DNA from: Dolomedes plantarius
Taxonomy: Eukaryota; Arthropoda; Arachnida; Araneae; Dolomedidae
DNA: 64,000 bases
Reading direction: 5' to 3'
Assembly: GCA_907164885.2 (NCBI GenBank)
Contig: OU015496.1
Coordinates: forward strand, 163,853,850-163,917,849
Part shown: in pieces, positions 1 through 13,060 of the stretch
Layout: each line of letters begins with the position of its first letter
How positions within the stretch are numbered: position 1 is the first letter of the stretch
The notes under the pieces: model-generated
Seen by the model: only the letters and a program-made list of their open reading frames with translations
Database searches by the model: none
What the model was told of the DNA's origin: nothing
Program-made: the position numbers and the translations under genes

Positions 1-3000
1 GTACGTGTTTGTGATATCCAATATTATTACTCATATTGAAATTATTGATGCAGTATAGATTAATTCCCCACTTTCATAACGGGTGCTAAATATAATCAAA
101 AGTTATGAGTTACGGTTCGGAAGGGGTCTGAAATTTTCATAGATTTTCCGCTATAGAGGATGTCTTGCGCAGCTATGTAGGGGAGGGGGCCACAATGAAT
201 ATAGAACGGGGGAGGGTATACAGCGGCCCGCTACAGATTTTTTTTTTTTGTGGCCCACCAAGACACCCAAAAAAGTCCTAACAGCGAGAAAAAATGCCAA
301 TATTTTACTTAATTTATATTTATTGATTTTTATGATACAATTTATACATTTTATGAAATGCAAAGTTAACTAATAAATGCAATAGTTTTAAAAGGTATGG
401 TTCTCCACTAACCTCTGCTTAGACAAACTGGTCCCTGGACCAAAACAATTGCCCTCCCCTGATGTAGAAGATCGACTGCATTACTTATATGAACAATACC
501 ATACATTTTAGGGTTAGAATGAAGAAAACCTTTTTATTATTCAGACAGATAGCGTCTGATAGCTACTTTTAGATTCCCACTCACCCTACCCCGTAAACAG
601 ATAACTGCATAGAGAGATGTTTGTTAAAAGGAAAAAATGTGTACCATTTCAGTAAAAATGAAAACACAGACAACCGAGTTGCTTTTTTAAAAATAATATC
701 CAGTGATACTGTTCGTAATAAGGTTCCAAAAAACCTCTTTAAAGCTTTTGCGAGCGTAATTATTACATTTAATTATTTCCAATAGTAAGTACAGATTTTT
801 TGTGGAGGAAAAACCATGCAAGCTCCATCCCGCCACATAAGAATTCTCGGAATGGCTATTCTTCGGATTCTAACCCCTCACCACATGGACATAAATTTTT
901 ATCTTTCCCCGCTGCAGGTGGTAAACAGTCAGCCCGCGTCTACAGCGAACGACATACGAAGGACCGTAACTCTATCTGAGTGATCCTGGTCGTGGCGATA
1001 TGGGACTGTACAGAGGGGTGATTGACCTCGAAATGCTAGGCACCGTATTCCATGCGGACATTTTTTTTTCCTTCTCACACTGTGGGAGCTGCACACTGCA
1101 GGTGCAAAATCAAGGGCCATCGGCATTTCGGAAAAATGAAGATAATAAAATATGAAAATCGAAAAATTACCTTAGAGTTCAAAAGTTTTGTCAAAAAGGT
1201 TTCATAGATATCAGCGGAAAATACATCCACATTACGTACGTTGTTGAAATCTATCCACAATAGCTCATAATAACATTTACATAGCAAACCAAACTACGCA
1301 AAATGCGACCTCAACTTTTGCAACCTCCTTTCATTAATTGCAAAGCAAATACAACACACAAATATAACAAGCATTAGAGTATAAGTTTATGTACAGTGGG
1401 AAAATGTATTTGTTTGAAGTACAACACTATGTACAGGAACAATTTTAAATCCCTTTCTAAATAATCATTTGAATCGAATTCAAAAATCGTTTAAACCCCT
1501 AAGTTCCCTAAAACACGGAGGTTCATGGAAAACGTCCCTTTCGCACTCCGATAAGCAGGCCGTGACAGACGTTGCAAACTGCTGAAATCCAAATGATTTT
1601 TTTATATGCGGTGATACAGGTGGTAACAGCTTATGACAAATAAGTTTTGCTATGAAAAACTTATTTAGCCATCTTAATATTATTATCGTCTCGACTGGGT
1701 AGAAAAGGCTACAACAAAGCTGAAAAAAAGTTAAGACAGAGCACTATCAGAGACATTCTTTTAGGTCCTAATTGAAGCACAAACATCAATACCTTGTCTG
1801 ATCTGAAATTGTACAGATCTACAGCTGAAGAATCGCAATTTTAGACCCCATTTAACATAAAAAAACATTTTGGCAACAGATCCTCTATTCTCAGTTCTAA
1901 GGTTTTTATTAGTAATTAATAAATTCCTATGATAATGAGAAATTTAAAAGTGGAAAAAAAATTAAAATCTATAACATTAATAAACCTACAGCATTTTATC
2001 ATAAACAATTCAATTCACACTAACGAAGTCTGCCGATTAAAATCTTCATGACCATGTATGTTAAAAATTAAGTATAAATATATTCATGTAAGTAAAAGTT
2101 TTTTTTTCTTCTTTTGGTGACTAGATGACGAAGAGTATTTGCGATAATACCAGTCATTAATTATAATATCCAATTTCCTTATTTTTCCACACGACAAACA
2201 CAGATTTGCACACGTTCATAGAGACAGATTTAGTGACAAGAAATAAATAAAATACTGCAGAACTTCTTCGAAAATTCTAAATGATTGCTGATAATCAAAA
2301 GTCGGGGAGAATTATTTGTAAATATTTTAAAAGGAACAAACAGAGATCAGTAAACATTAAACGATATAGTTATTATTTCATGACTGTTTCTTCAAACCCT
2401 GATAAATCTGTGATTTTCTTTTAGAACATACTGATTGAATGGGCCCTTCGCAGCGGGATACTTTACCACCTGACGGACTGACTGTCCGAGAGTTCACCGA
2501 CCTTTAGTTTCTGACTCACTGGTCAACAAATTCACTTTAAAATTTATGTCTTCCGATTGGTAAACAATTTATAAGAACTACGATCCACAATACAAGGGAA
2601 CATATCAAAAAGGGAACTTATAACAAAATGGTCTGCGACTCCACCAAGACACGAAGATCTACGGGAAGTAACACTTGAACCTATTTTTGCACCCCCAGAC
2701 TGTCCCTTCAGCGTCAGTCACTAAATAAGTAATTCGACACCGTAAGATATCTATTGAGGTCTAGAGGAGTTCAGAGGAAGCAGGGTAACTCAACTCCCTT
2801 CGTGGCGAGATGGCTGAATAAAGTTACTGTTCGGTTAGTGACCCTTACCCCTCAACTTTCGACAAAGACAGCCTGGAACACTCACTGGCTATGGGTCACT
2901 TCCCTTGAAAAGCCAAACATGCAACGTGCGGTTTGAAACTTATAGAAAATATTGCTCCCCAGTGCAATTCAAAACGAAGTCAGAAAATGTAGGTTACCCT

Positions 3001-3710
3001 CAAGATTAATAAATTTATCATTATTATTTAAAATTAATGCTCAAATGTTTCTTCCGTGGGGTTGTAATCGATACAGATGGGTAAGTGAAACCGTAGGGCA
3101 GTATCACGTCTGCGAATTTAGCCTCTCGACTTAGAGGTATACGAATTTTGAAAAAGGCATTCGTTTGAACGTTGTTTGAGCGCGCTTTTTAAAAGAGTTA
3201 TAAACATTTCAATATTTGGCGGGAACTTCCCCTCTCCCTTTCACGACTTTCATAAAGTACAATTTTATAAACGGTGTTCGTATATGCGTCAAACATTTTC
3301 ATTTTGAGTGTCGTTTTTATAAGAGATACCAGAATTTCGATTTTTGGCGGGAAAAAAACTTTTAGCTTCCCCTTTTCCTGCCTTTCATATACGGCATAAA
3401 TTTAAAAGCAACATTTGTTCCCGCGCTGTTTGAACTCCATAAAATAAATATCGCTTTGTTTACGAAATATGATGAGACTCTTTGGCACAATTTGTATTTG
3501 TCTTTCTTTCTTTCTTCTTTTCGGGGGACAGGGGAGATGCATATATAATCCACCCATGGATATTCGGGAATTCAGCATATTTCCCCAATTTTGAAGTATT
3601 CAAAATTCAGTTTTAGGGCAAATGTCTTAGACTTAAACTTACCATAGATTCAGAACTTTAGAATTCACTACGAAGAAATATTTTGTAAATTGGTGTACTT
3701 CACCCCAGTT
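1..3710. other. No gene seen: AT-rich non-coding DNA
   Basis: Only short chance frames. A slightly GC-richer patch lies at 900-1110 and a weak tRNA-A-box-like GTGGCGAGATGGCTGA at about 2800. G-rich bits at 181-260 may be remains of a MITE, but no paired ends were found. Confidence 0.5.
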
Positions 3711-3825
3711 GTTTGATATTTATATATTTTAGAGTAATAAATCCAATAGTTTGACATTTATACATTTTAGAGTAAATACATCTAATAGTCTGATATTCGT
3801 CTACTTTACACTAATAACTCTAATA
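3711..3825 (+). repeat. Tandem repeat, 3 x 38-39 bp
   Basis: Units 3711-3748, 3749-3787 and 3788-3825 each read approximately GTTTGATATTTATAC...AGAGTAA...CTAATA, with the third unit the most diverged. Confidence 0.85.
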
Positions 3826-6116
3826 GTAAAGCCAAAATGTTTTTGTATTCCGTAAGTGTTCATGCCAAAAATTCTGCAAGATAACTTCAGTGAGTGTAAT
3901 CAGTTGTTACTTAAAATAGTCGATGTAAATAAAGAGTTGCATATAGCGGAATATTGCGACAGATGTAACAGAACGTGATCTTAAATATTAGGCCTATTTC
4001 TATCAGGTATACGAGGATAATCTTTATGTGAAAATACTTTACTTTCACTTAAAGACTTTTGCACTTAACTGTAACTGTCTCAATACATCGTTTGCTCCGT
4101 GTAAAGTTCTTTCAACGGGGAGACAGCCGCAAACCTATCACTCCACACCGTAGCGATTACTGGAGAAGGTGTTACGGATTGCATGCTTAAAAATTATGAC
4201 CAGAATAAATAACGTTTATTTTTTTATATAAAAAAAGGGCGACTGCAAGGTCAGTACGTGGCCCTTAACGACATCCGCTTTCGCCCATGAGGCAACAGCA
4301 GAGAAACAGGGATCACGTGACAATGGCGCCAACAGCCGACGCTCTGGTCAAACGGTGCGCGATTTTTTGACCGCCGAGGTCACTCGCTGTCAAGCGCCGT
4401 CTTGCCAGGCACGAGCGTTTTTTTTTGTTTTTTTTCTTCTTCATTATTCCGTCTCCATTCTCTTGAGTCGGTAACAATCCCTCGTAAATAAACGGAGCCC
4501 CGATGCCACGAAAGAGGACGGAAAAGGTCGACACATGGTGCAAGATTCTAAAGTGGTGGTGGTGAAGCAACGCTGTCTTCACATCAGCAACAGCGGTGAT
4601 TCCGCTTCCACTCCATTCCACTCGTGACCACCGAAAAGCTGGCGGGCACAGGAAAAGTTGGCGGGAATTTTCTGTTCCCATCTGAGATCGTCACTTTGAG
4701 GAATTTATGGATGATTTCCAATCTTTCAGTTAAGACAAGACACGCCAAACGATGGCGGCATATTAGTTGGCCTCGACGATTTTCAATCCCCATGTTAAGC
4801 TACGGGGGATTTTTCTAATCACACAGTTGTGAAAGAGCACTGGGTTACACGTGGCCGCCCAAAAGGTATGAGAGTTTGCATAGCATGCTTCCCCCAAACG
4901 GCTTCGGTTTCTAGTCTCGGCTTAAGACATGGATGTTCCAAAATAGGCCTATCAGAAGAAGCAATGCCGTATCACAGCAAAGTGCTCCCATGAAAGAGTA
5001 GCCAATGAAAATATGGACAAAGTGTACGAGTGAATGCTCTCAAAATAAGTGATTGCCATATTGAAAAGCAATGATAAATAAAAATTATTTAAAATTTTGT
5101 AACCGTTGTTGATATGGCCTATAACTCCTCAATAAAAAAATTATATAAAAAAAATCACTCTTTTGCGATTTTGCTTGCGCCTTAATTTATTTAATACGTT
5201 GAAACAAATTTTAATGACCATACAGCAACATATGAACTAAACAACCGCGCATCAATGAAAGAAATAATCTCTTCAGCATGTACCTTTTCCCCGGCTTTCT
5301 TTAAACAAGGGAAGACGTGCTACTGACGTAATTGGAAGTAATAGTCTCTGGTGACATACCAGGCGGACCGAAGTTTCCCTGCCTAAGGAAAGTGATTTTA
5401 AAACAATCCTTTCAATCATCCAAAAGGGAATACATCTTACCCAAAACTCCAATCAAATATCATACAATAAATCTGCAATCTTTATTTCATCCTCGTTTGC
5501 TCCTTAACTTTTATGCACCAATCTTATTACGAATCAATTTCATTTGCCTCATCTCTGATGCTCCCCGACATTCATATTTTAAATCACCAAAAACGATACA
5601 GCACGCGCGAAAGTAACGCAAATCAAAATTTAATGCCAATTTTAATTACATACTTTCGCAACTCTTCGGCAACCAACGATCAAAACTTCGATTTGGGATC
5701 ACAAAGAGCAAAGGCGAGGGTGGATTATGAACAGAATTAAATTAACCGCAGTTTGGTCCTATAGGGACGAAAGTCTTAGATATGGAGATTAAAAGGTGGA
5801 ACTTTTAAGGTAATAATCCCTCTCTAAAATCAGCTTGGGAATTCGAGACGATATTTCGAAATTTCTTTCCGACATCTGATGAAAGATGATCACGTTCAAA
5901 TTTTTAGATGGGAAGGATGTTTCCTTAAGGATGCTTATGCATAACTTCCCGTAAGAGAAAATTCATTGGAGAGCCTGATAACACAAAACTTATACCGAAA
6001 CCGACACGGTTCACATTTTCTAACTCTTAACACCTGTAAGTCTTACCATTAACGTAGCACGGAGAAACTCTCGGGGAAGGTCACAATTTCTGACTAAAAC
6101 ACAACGAATAGCTGGT
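3826..6116. other. No gene seen: non-coding DNA around the patch at 4.3-4.8 kb
   Basis: Apart from the CpG-richer patch I see no conserved frame, RNA gene or paired repeat ends. The frames near 5332-5740 have no motif. Confidence 0.5.
4300..4830. promoter_or_regulatory. CpG-rich patch
   Basis: GC-richer than flanking DNA, with CpGs throughout and a T-run at 4420-4435. Short frames on both strands show no motif. Candidate regulatory DNA. Confidence 0.2.
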
Positions 6117-6150
6117 TTTATTTATTATTATTATTATTATTACTATTATT
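6117..6150 (+). repeat. (TTA)n microsatellite
   Basis: About eleven TTA/TTAC units. Confidence 0.93.
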
Positions 6151-6196
6151 TGCCAATGGTTTTTGTACTTGAACATGTTGTAGTAATATATAAAAG

Positions 6197-6354
6197 CAGT
6201 GGCTAGACAGAGATTTTGTGGCGGAGGGCAGAACTTCATACATATCAAAGATATTGCAAATAACGTACATTTTAATGCTTTACTGACATGGAAACATGCA
6301 GTTTGGGGAATCCGGGGGAGTTGTCCAAATTCCCACCCCCTTACTCCGCCGTTG
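6197..6354. mobile_element. Probable hAT MITE, ~158 bp
   Basis: The left end CAGTGGCTAGACAGAG and the inverted right end CAACGGCGGAGTAAGG resemble the CAGTGGCG class of termini seen elsewhere in the window. Flanks TATAAAAG and TATAGAGA agree at five of eight. The ends are diverged, so the call is tentative. Confidence 0.45.
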
Positions 6355-6414
6355 TATAGAGAACTCCCCCCCTCCCTTTCCTATTGCCTATGTCTTATTA
6401 ATTTTATGAACAGT

Positions 6415-6600
6415 CAGGGCCCGACTTAGCCTAATTGGGGCCCGGGGCAAAAACTTCTTTGGGGCCCCCCTCTGCTTCACTACTTCAGTAATGAAGAACT
6501 TAATACTTAATACTAAACTTTCTATTCGATTTGGGGGCCCCCCTCTGATGTGGGGGCCCGGGGCAACTGCCCCGTATGCCCCTGCCTTAGTCAGGCTCTG
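6415..6600. mobile_element. hAT MITE, 186 bp, perfect 8-bp target duplication
   Basis: The left end CAGGGCCCGACTTAGCC and the inverted right end CAGAGCCTGACTAAGGC are inverted repeats. TGAACAGT flanks both sides (6407-6414 and 6601-6608). Subterminal GGGGCCCGGGGC blocks occur at both ends. It is non-coding. Confidence 0.93.
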
Positions 6601-6671
6601 TGAACAGTTTGCCTGGAGAGTTTAAACCGTTTCAAGGCCTTTCCGTCCAAAATGCCCGAGTTACAAAGAAC

Positions 6672-6730
6672 TGTCAGGACCGGAATTCCAGCCCGGGTCT
6701 CTAACCCGGCAATGTACCAAATAAACGATC
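6672..6730 (-). repeat. tRNA-like fragment with anticodon-type stem
   Basis: On the minus strand CCGGGTTAGAGACCCGG forms a 6-bp stem with a 5-base loop, followed by a B-box-like GGCTGGAATTCC. This resembles the lower half of a tRNA-derived SINE head, in the same orientation as the fragment at 6915-6985. Confidence 0.35.
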
Positions 6731-6824
6731 CCGATGATGTGAGGAACTTTCATTGGTCCAATGCCCCTCCTTTCAAGAATATTAAGCGAATAAGGGGCGA
6801 TTCAGCGATGGTGACTTTTCGCCG

Positions 6825-6846
6825 CCCCCCCCCCCCCCCCCCCCCC
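6825..6846 (+). repeat. C22 homopolymer
   Basis: Twenty-two consecutive C, between the two tRNA-like fragments at 6672 and 6915. Its length is likely to vary between sequence reads. Confidence 0.97.
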
Positions 6847-6914
6847 ATGATCATTTCAATGCTTCGAAACTGTCGTTTATTATAATTTTCAAAAGTCGAG
6901 CGCCACTGTCTGGT

Positions 6915-6985
6915 AGAAGTGGGATCAGAATCTCGGTTTCTATAAAACTCGGGGCCGGAATTCTATCAACTGAGCTGATGTGAGA
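6915..6985 (-). repeat. tRNA-like SINE fragment
   Basis: On the minus strand, CAGCTCAGTTGATAG is a good A box, and about 40 bases later GATTCTGATCCC resembles a B box. Acceptor stems were not found. Confidence 0.5.
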
Positions 6986-9869
6986 TCTCTGGTTTTCCCA
7001 AAACCTTTCATGAGTGCTCTCCTAATGCAAAATGTGAAACTGGCTGGTACAACAACAAAAAAGGAGTTCAACGGTTAATCACACCTTGAATTTCGATGAG
7101 ACTCGTAGCATAGCAGAATGAATATATGTTCACCGGTCGAATGCGACCAAGACCATATACGCAAATGAAAGAAGTACTTTATATTTCATCTAATAACATC
7201 GCCTGATAGTAAAATAAGCTTTGCCACATAACATACCTTATCGACATTAAGTGACTGCTATTAACAGGCACTTACAAATTAAAATTTCGAGAAACTAACA
7301 GCACGAAAAATTTGAAAAGAATGAGTAAAAAAGAACTAAACTCGTGAAAACGATCACGGTATGTAAGAACGGAAGGCGATTGGTTCTCATAAAAATGCAC
7401 GCGGAGAAAGCTTTGTTTTCGCGCATGATTTCCCCCCGAAGATGAGGAAATCTGATCTCATTGTCGACAAAAAGAAATATATGTTATTTAAACTGATTGA
7501 TTGATTTTTTCCAGAATATATCAGACTAACTCCACTCGTTTATCTACCTTTACGGCATCAAAGGCAAACTTAACATCTCAGAATAATCAATAGCGCGTAA
7601 AATGACCAAATTACAACAAAGAGGAGCTACCGTTTTTCTTCGAATAACATTTACATTTGGGGGCAACCGGGGTTTTCTTTTTATTCCGGAGTTTATTTAA
7701 ATGATTGTATGAAACTTATTTCTCCTAAAAAAACGCATCAGGTAAGTTTTTGATATTGTTTATTAAATACCAATACAGAAAGGCCTAAAATAAAATATAC
7801 ATAAAAAAAACTATATTGATTTCATAACATCAACGCTACGGATATTAAATGACAATTTCCTGTTCTAACTACAAAGGGAATGAATGAGAAGTATAAATTG
7901 AGAACGCCCAATTATCCGTTTTAATTATTGCACGGGCTAGCACAGAAAAAACGGAAATTAGGGATAACTAAGATTGACGCAATATACCGTAAAAAACAAG
8001 ATTGTTCAGAGGTATTAAAATAACCATATATCGTTTCTTAAACAAGATTTCATTAAAATAATTATAAAATTTACCTTGTAATAAAATAATTATAATACAA
8101 AATATTTCGGATTGTTTTCAAGTGGCTTCCATCAAAAATCAAGACTGGTTTCAAAGGGTTTAAGACTGTAACCATCTGTAAAAATTTTATCTCTGCGGCT
8201 ACTTAGAACATCCGAGATTTTACAATTACAAAAAATAATTAATAAAAACGAAATGTTGGCTAACAATCTTTAAACATAGTTAAAGAAATGACAGCATGGT
8301 TTTTTGGAAGTGAATTACGAAAATTTAATTGAAATTAAAATTTAGTTGAAATTACCTCAGAAACTCCTTTTAATGAGTCTAAATTTTTATCGGGTACCAA
8401 ACGCAATTTTCGAGTGCGACATATTTGATAAAATTCCCGATTCACACAAAAATGATCTCTTAAGGTATATTACGGTTTGCAGAAACATATTGAGTGAATA
8501 ATGTTTATCTAAATATGTTTACGTAACAAAAGATTAATATCACAACCGACAAGACGCTGCACGAGATATTTCAATATTTGTTTACCCAATACTAAACCAC
8601 ATTTTCGGAAGATACTGAGGTTCATCAAGCGAAAACATTAATCGCATTATTATTTTTTTATAAACCGCTTTAACTACATTTACAAATTTATAAGAATTTT
8701 AAAAAGTTGCGTTGAGTTTTGAAACTAAATTTATTTTAGAAACAATTATTGCACTATTTAACAGCTTATTAAAATAAAATGAGTGTCCTTGAAATAAAAT
8801 CACGTTATCCACGGCAACTAAGTTTAGGAACCACAGCGATGGAAAATTTAATTCACGTTCATCATTAAAAGGGTTAGTTGATTTTTTAGCGCTACGGTCT
8901 TTTTGCCACACGTTGACAGGCTGGGATATACTGCGTAAATCGGGTTGCAAAATTCTATGCCTACCATGCGGATTACTGTTAGGTCTTCGGTAGATCTATC
9001 AGTATCACCCAAAGCTCACCATTATTAGGGACAACACGGTTGAGAAAAATGTAACTCATTTTGAAGTGACTAGAGTATATGTAAGTGTACTCGTTTACAC
9101 ACATTTCATTCCTCATCATGGTTAAATTTTGAAAAGACAAGGCACCTATTTGTTTAATATATTTCTTTAACTTTGAAGGGTGCCATACGATAAGTACTGA
9201 ATAAGATTTCGCTATTCCGCGGAGGTCAGAAGTTCTGACACACAGGGGCGCTCAAGACTAAGGTACTTATTAGTACCAGAATCAATTATAGAATTATCCT
9301 AAAAATATTTTCAATCAACACTCATGAGTTTCTTAATTTTTGATTTACCGAAAAAGGAAATAAAATCAATCAAGAAAAGCCCTTAATAACCTCTTTTGTA
9401 CGAGCTATTTTACAAGCGGATTTTCACTGTTAAAAAAATTAAATAAAAAAACAAACACCTCGACTTATTTGAGCTGACCTAGCTCATTAACTGTCCAATC
9501 TTAATAAGAAATTATACGGGGTTTTGGGTACTGACACCGACTCACAAATTATACATTCCGGGCTTCTTGTGTCTTGGACCTTGTTAGGACCGAACACGGG
9601 CCCTGAAAGCTCACGGTGTCCGGGGTATCTCCCCTCCTTCTCCCACCTATATGACTACACATTGTCTCCTATTGGGTGTTACATTTATAGATTTATTACA
9701 GATAAAAGAGTTTACATTATAGTGATGTATTCTTTACAACTGACAGATTTTGATTAGTGAAATTGTAATAGTAAAGTTTAATAAACAAATGTAAAAGACG
9801 TAAATTAAAATGTGTTTACGCGATATAAAGTTTCTTAAAGTGATAATTTTATTTCCGACTGCCTAAAAT
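6986..9869. other. No gene seen: AT-rich non-coding DNA
   Basis: CpG content is neutral and no frame exceeds about 85 codons. GC-richer spots at 9215-9260 and 9520-9650 show no paired termini. Confidence 0.5.
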
Positions 9870-10640
9870 ATGACAAGACAGCTGAAAACAGAATGTCAGT
9901 CAAGATTTTCATTTCTTAGGGAGTCTTCGAGCTCTCTATGTTTCGGAGTACTACTCTCTGAGTTAGACAGTGTTGTATAAAATCAAAATGTGTCGGAACG
10001 AAAACAAAGGTACTTGATGTGATGACCGTTTTTCGATTATTATTTTTTAAATTGACTTAAACAAAACATCTCTAAACAAAGAGCCAGTCAAGTTCATTGG
10101 CGGCTCCAAGAGGGGGAGGGGGGCGGCAATAGGGGCAATTACCCGTCCCAAAAAAAGCCCGGCGTATTTTTTTTTCATAGCCTAAAATTATATAATCGTA
10201 GACCTAATACTAAATGAGTTTAAATTTAAAATGAGACGATGTTTATTTCTTATATATATATATATATATATATATTGCCCCCCCCCAGAAAAAAAAGTTG
10301 CCCCCCTGACGTTGCCCGCCCCCCCCCCCCCCAAAAAAAAAAAACCTCTGGGCTGGAGCCGCCCCTGGTCAAGTTACTTTTTTCATAAGAGGATCTTCGG
10401 GCTTTCTCAAAGTTTCTGAACCACTCGTTTAAACTTTAAAGTGCTGTGTAAAGTGAAAATATCTCATCACCATGCAAATTCGCAAAAGTGATGACAGTTA
10501 ATTTACAACTGTCTAAAACAAAACAGCTGAAAACAGGGAGTCAGCTATGACATTTATTTAATAAAAGGATCCTCATGGTTTCGGAACCATTTGTTCAGTT
10601 TAACAGAGTTGTAAAAAGTTAATAATGTCTCTGTGTGGGT
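9870..10640 (+). repeat. Diverged tandem repeat, 3 units, split by a MITE
   Basis: Unit 1 (from about 9870) and unit 3 (from about 10515) share GACAGCTGAAAACAG..GTCAG and later GTTTCGGA..AC..TGTTGTA/AGTTGTA. Unit 2 begins at about 10075 (GAGCCAGTCAAGTT) and resumes after the MITE at 10376 with GAGGATCTTCGGGCTTTCTC...GTTTCTGAACCACTCGTTTA. After removing the 281-bp insertion the period is roughly 170-200 bp. Confidence 0.6.
10095..10367. mobile_element. hAT MITE, 273 bp, perfect 8-bp target duplication
   Basis: The left end CATTGGCGGCTCCA and the inverted right end CAGGGGCGGCTCCAG match, and GTCAAGTT flanks both sides (10087-10094, 10368-10375). It carries internal G/C-runs and a (TA)12 tract at 10251-10275. 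It has inserted into one unit of the diverged tandem repeat at 9870-10640. Confidence 0.93.
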
Positions 10641-10689
10641 CAGAGATCTGCGTGGGTTTATCTCGATCGGCCCTTTTTAGTTTATTTCA

Positions 10690-11180
10690 TTTTCCTCACG
10701 GACAGTACGCCACCAAACGGCAGGCCGTAAAACGCAGCCCACACGACGGAGAAAATTCATAACAGCCAGCAAGTGGTCGGCAGCCCAGCCAGGTTCTACG
10801 CTGCGCTGCATCTTCCTGACCTTCACGGGGCCGGGTGTGGGGGTCATCTCGACCTTCGCCTCTCACGCCACTGGCCACAGACCACGTGGTTTTCGCGGAA
10901 CGAGGCGTGGGACCCTTTTCGTCGTTAGTGTGCTTTCTGCTTTGATTGTTTTCATTTTTTTTTTCTTTCTTTTCGTTTCTCGGTGGAGAGTTGTACCTCT
11001 ACATCGCGATAAAGACGCGGACGCAACGGGTTTCAAACGCTGGACCGTTGGTGACGGTACACCTCTTTTCCGCGGTCGGCCTAGTGTGGCGGAGATCCAG
11101 GAATCGAAAGGAGACAGGAAAATGACAATTATAAAGAGAGAACCTCATTTACGGATGTTTCTTGGGACGGCACCATAAGG
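10690..11180. promoter_or_regulatory. CpG-rich patch
   Basis: GC- and CpG-richer DNA (GGGGCCGGGTGTGGGGGTCA at 10827) directly right of the tandem repeat at 9870-10640. The frame at 10837-11178 has no recognised domain. Confidence 0.2.
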
Positions 11181-12723
11181 CCTTATTATTTCAGGAAGTT
11201 TCGGATCCATTGTTGCTACCAGAGAGTGTTACATACTCTGTCTGTAGTTCCTTACATGCGTGCTGTTTGGCGCAGTATGCCCATGGATGAAAAGGCGCCA
11301 ATGATACTTAGCCACCTAAGCTTTAAAGTGCTATGTATTTGTATATTTAATGCTGAAAAAGTAATGCTGAGGAGTGACAAAAATATGGGCAGATATTTCA
11401 AAATATCGAAGTGAAATTCATTTAGATAAATTTATCCTAGAATCTATTCTTTTAAGGAGTTAATTCGAGCCCTAGTCAGATTGAATACATATATAAATCC
11501 CAACCCTTTAATAAAAATTGTCCACAATAATAAAAGAATTTGTTAAACATTTGGGGTCGTTAACCTATAAACTTCAGGCTCATCCGTCGAGGCTCGAATG
11601 TTTAAGAAAGTGTGACCAACGATTTGAATTAGTATTTTTAAAAAAAATTTCAAGCGGCAAATGAATTTGTTTAAAGACTCACTTAAAATACATATATCAT
11701 AACTCAAAAATACAAACTGGTTACTATAACAGGCTAAAAAAAGAGAACAGTTTTTCTAAAACAGTCTCTAGTCTTTTTTTTTTCTTTTTTTTTAAACTTA
11801 TTCTGAATTACACGTGTCAGTAAAACAGTTAACAGATGGGAATCGAAGTTATCAATCGAAAAATTATCCAAAAGCAAACAAGTTATTTAAAAATTGCATA
11901 TCAGATTATTTTTTTATCTTCTGTTAACGATATATTTTTCTAAAAATAATTATTCCGAGACAACATATTATGATTGTCTACTCTACGTTTGAAAGGATAT
12001 CTAAATTTGCATAATGGCAGTAATATCACTACCAAAATTCAGCTTGAAAGAAAAAAGTTATTACTTTGCATAAACGGTATTATTTTGCAAAATTCTTTTA
12101 GTTAAAAATAGCCTATTTCAGTATCACTCCCCATCTGACCCAAGTTAAACCCTGTATAATAAAATTGTATTATCTACATGTTCACCCCCTGACGCACGAG
12201 GTAAATTTGCAGATCGCGAAACTTGACAGACAGAGAATAAAAGTTACCCTGTACTACTCATTTGTATACTGTTAATTTTCCACGAAGCTGCTAAAAATAC
12301 ATTTAAAATTTTGACACTTATTTGAAGAAAAGATGGGTTTTAAAAAAATCATTCTCTATAATTACATATAAAATATAAGATTTAAAAATATAAAATGCAT
12401 CTCCTCCATAACATGATATAAACTTTTTGCAGATAATATTCTCAATTACTAGCAAATGCTATGCGTTATAAACAGAGATTTTCTCAATAAATTTACAATG
12501 AAATTTCCAAAAAGTGAGAACATGTTTCAGGCTGTAATTTAACAAGTGGGAATTCTGAACTAAAAACCAAACACAATGTAAATATCCTAGAACTAATCCT
12601 TTCAAGAAAATGAAATTTCCCCTATCACCACCAAGATAATTATGTAATATTTTTGCTCAGCGATTAATGCTCTACCCGCCATAAAAAAAAAAAAGATCGC
12701 TTGCAAAATTTTAGCACTGTTAA
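11181..12723. other. No gene seen: AT-rich non-coding DNA
   Basis: Only short frames; T-run at 11775-11793. Nothing recognisable. Confidence 0.5.
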
Positions 12724-13060
12724 TTCCCAAGATTGAATTCTCCTCCCCCAACTGTAATATCGACAAAACGTGTTGTTCACAAAGTGAATCCCCAATAGTA
12801 AATTATTATACCCCATTGAAATCTCGCCAAACAAAATTTCGAGGTAATATAATTCCTCGAGAATTAATTATTTTCGCGAAATGGTAATTTTCGCAAAACG
12901 GTATCTGACTCAACATGAACTACTTATTCTCAAGCTTGGAATTCTCCTCCCAAATCGAAAAATTCGCCAAATAAAATATTGACTTAATATTGATTCTCAA
13001 GAATACAATATTCTCATCCCGAAATGAAAACTGGTCAACAAAGTGAATTAATTCCCTTGG
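12724..13060 (+). repeat. Diverged tandem repeat, unit ~68 bp (or ~137 bp)
   Basis: TTCTCAAGNNTGGAATTCTC-type blocks recur at 12724, 12926 and 12994. Blocks of the type TCGCCAAAYAAAATNTYGA..TAATAT recur at about 12817 and 12952. AACAAAGTGAAT or its close variant recurs at about 12778 and 13036. Spacing fits multiples of about 68 bp. Confidence 0.65.

Noticed and set aside
2118..2130. TGACTAGATGACG, like the 5' end of miR-279-family microRNAs
   Set aside because: No complementary arm upstream or downstream, so no precursor hairpin.
4971..4984. TATCACAGCAAAG, like miR-2/13 family
   Set aside because: No hairpin and only the first nine bases match.
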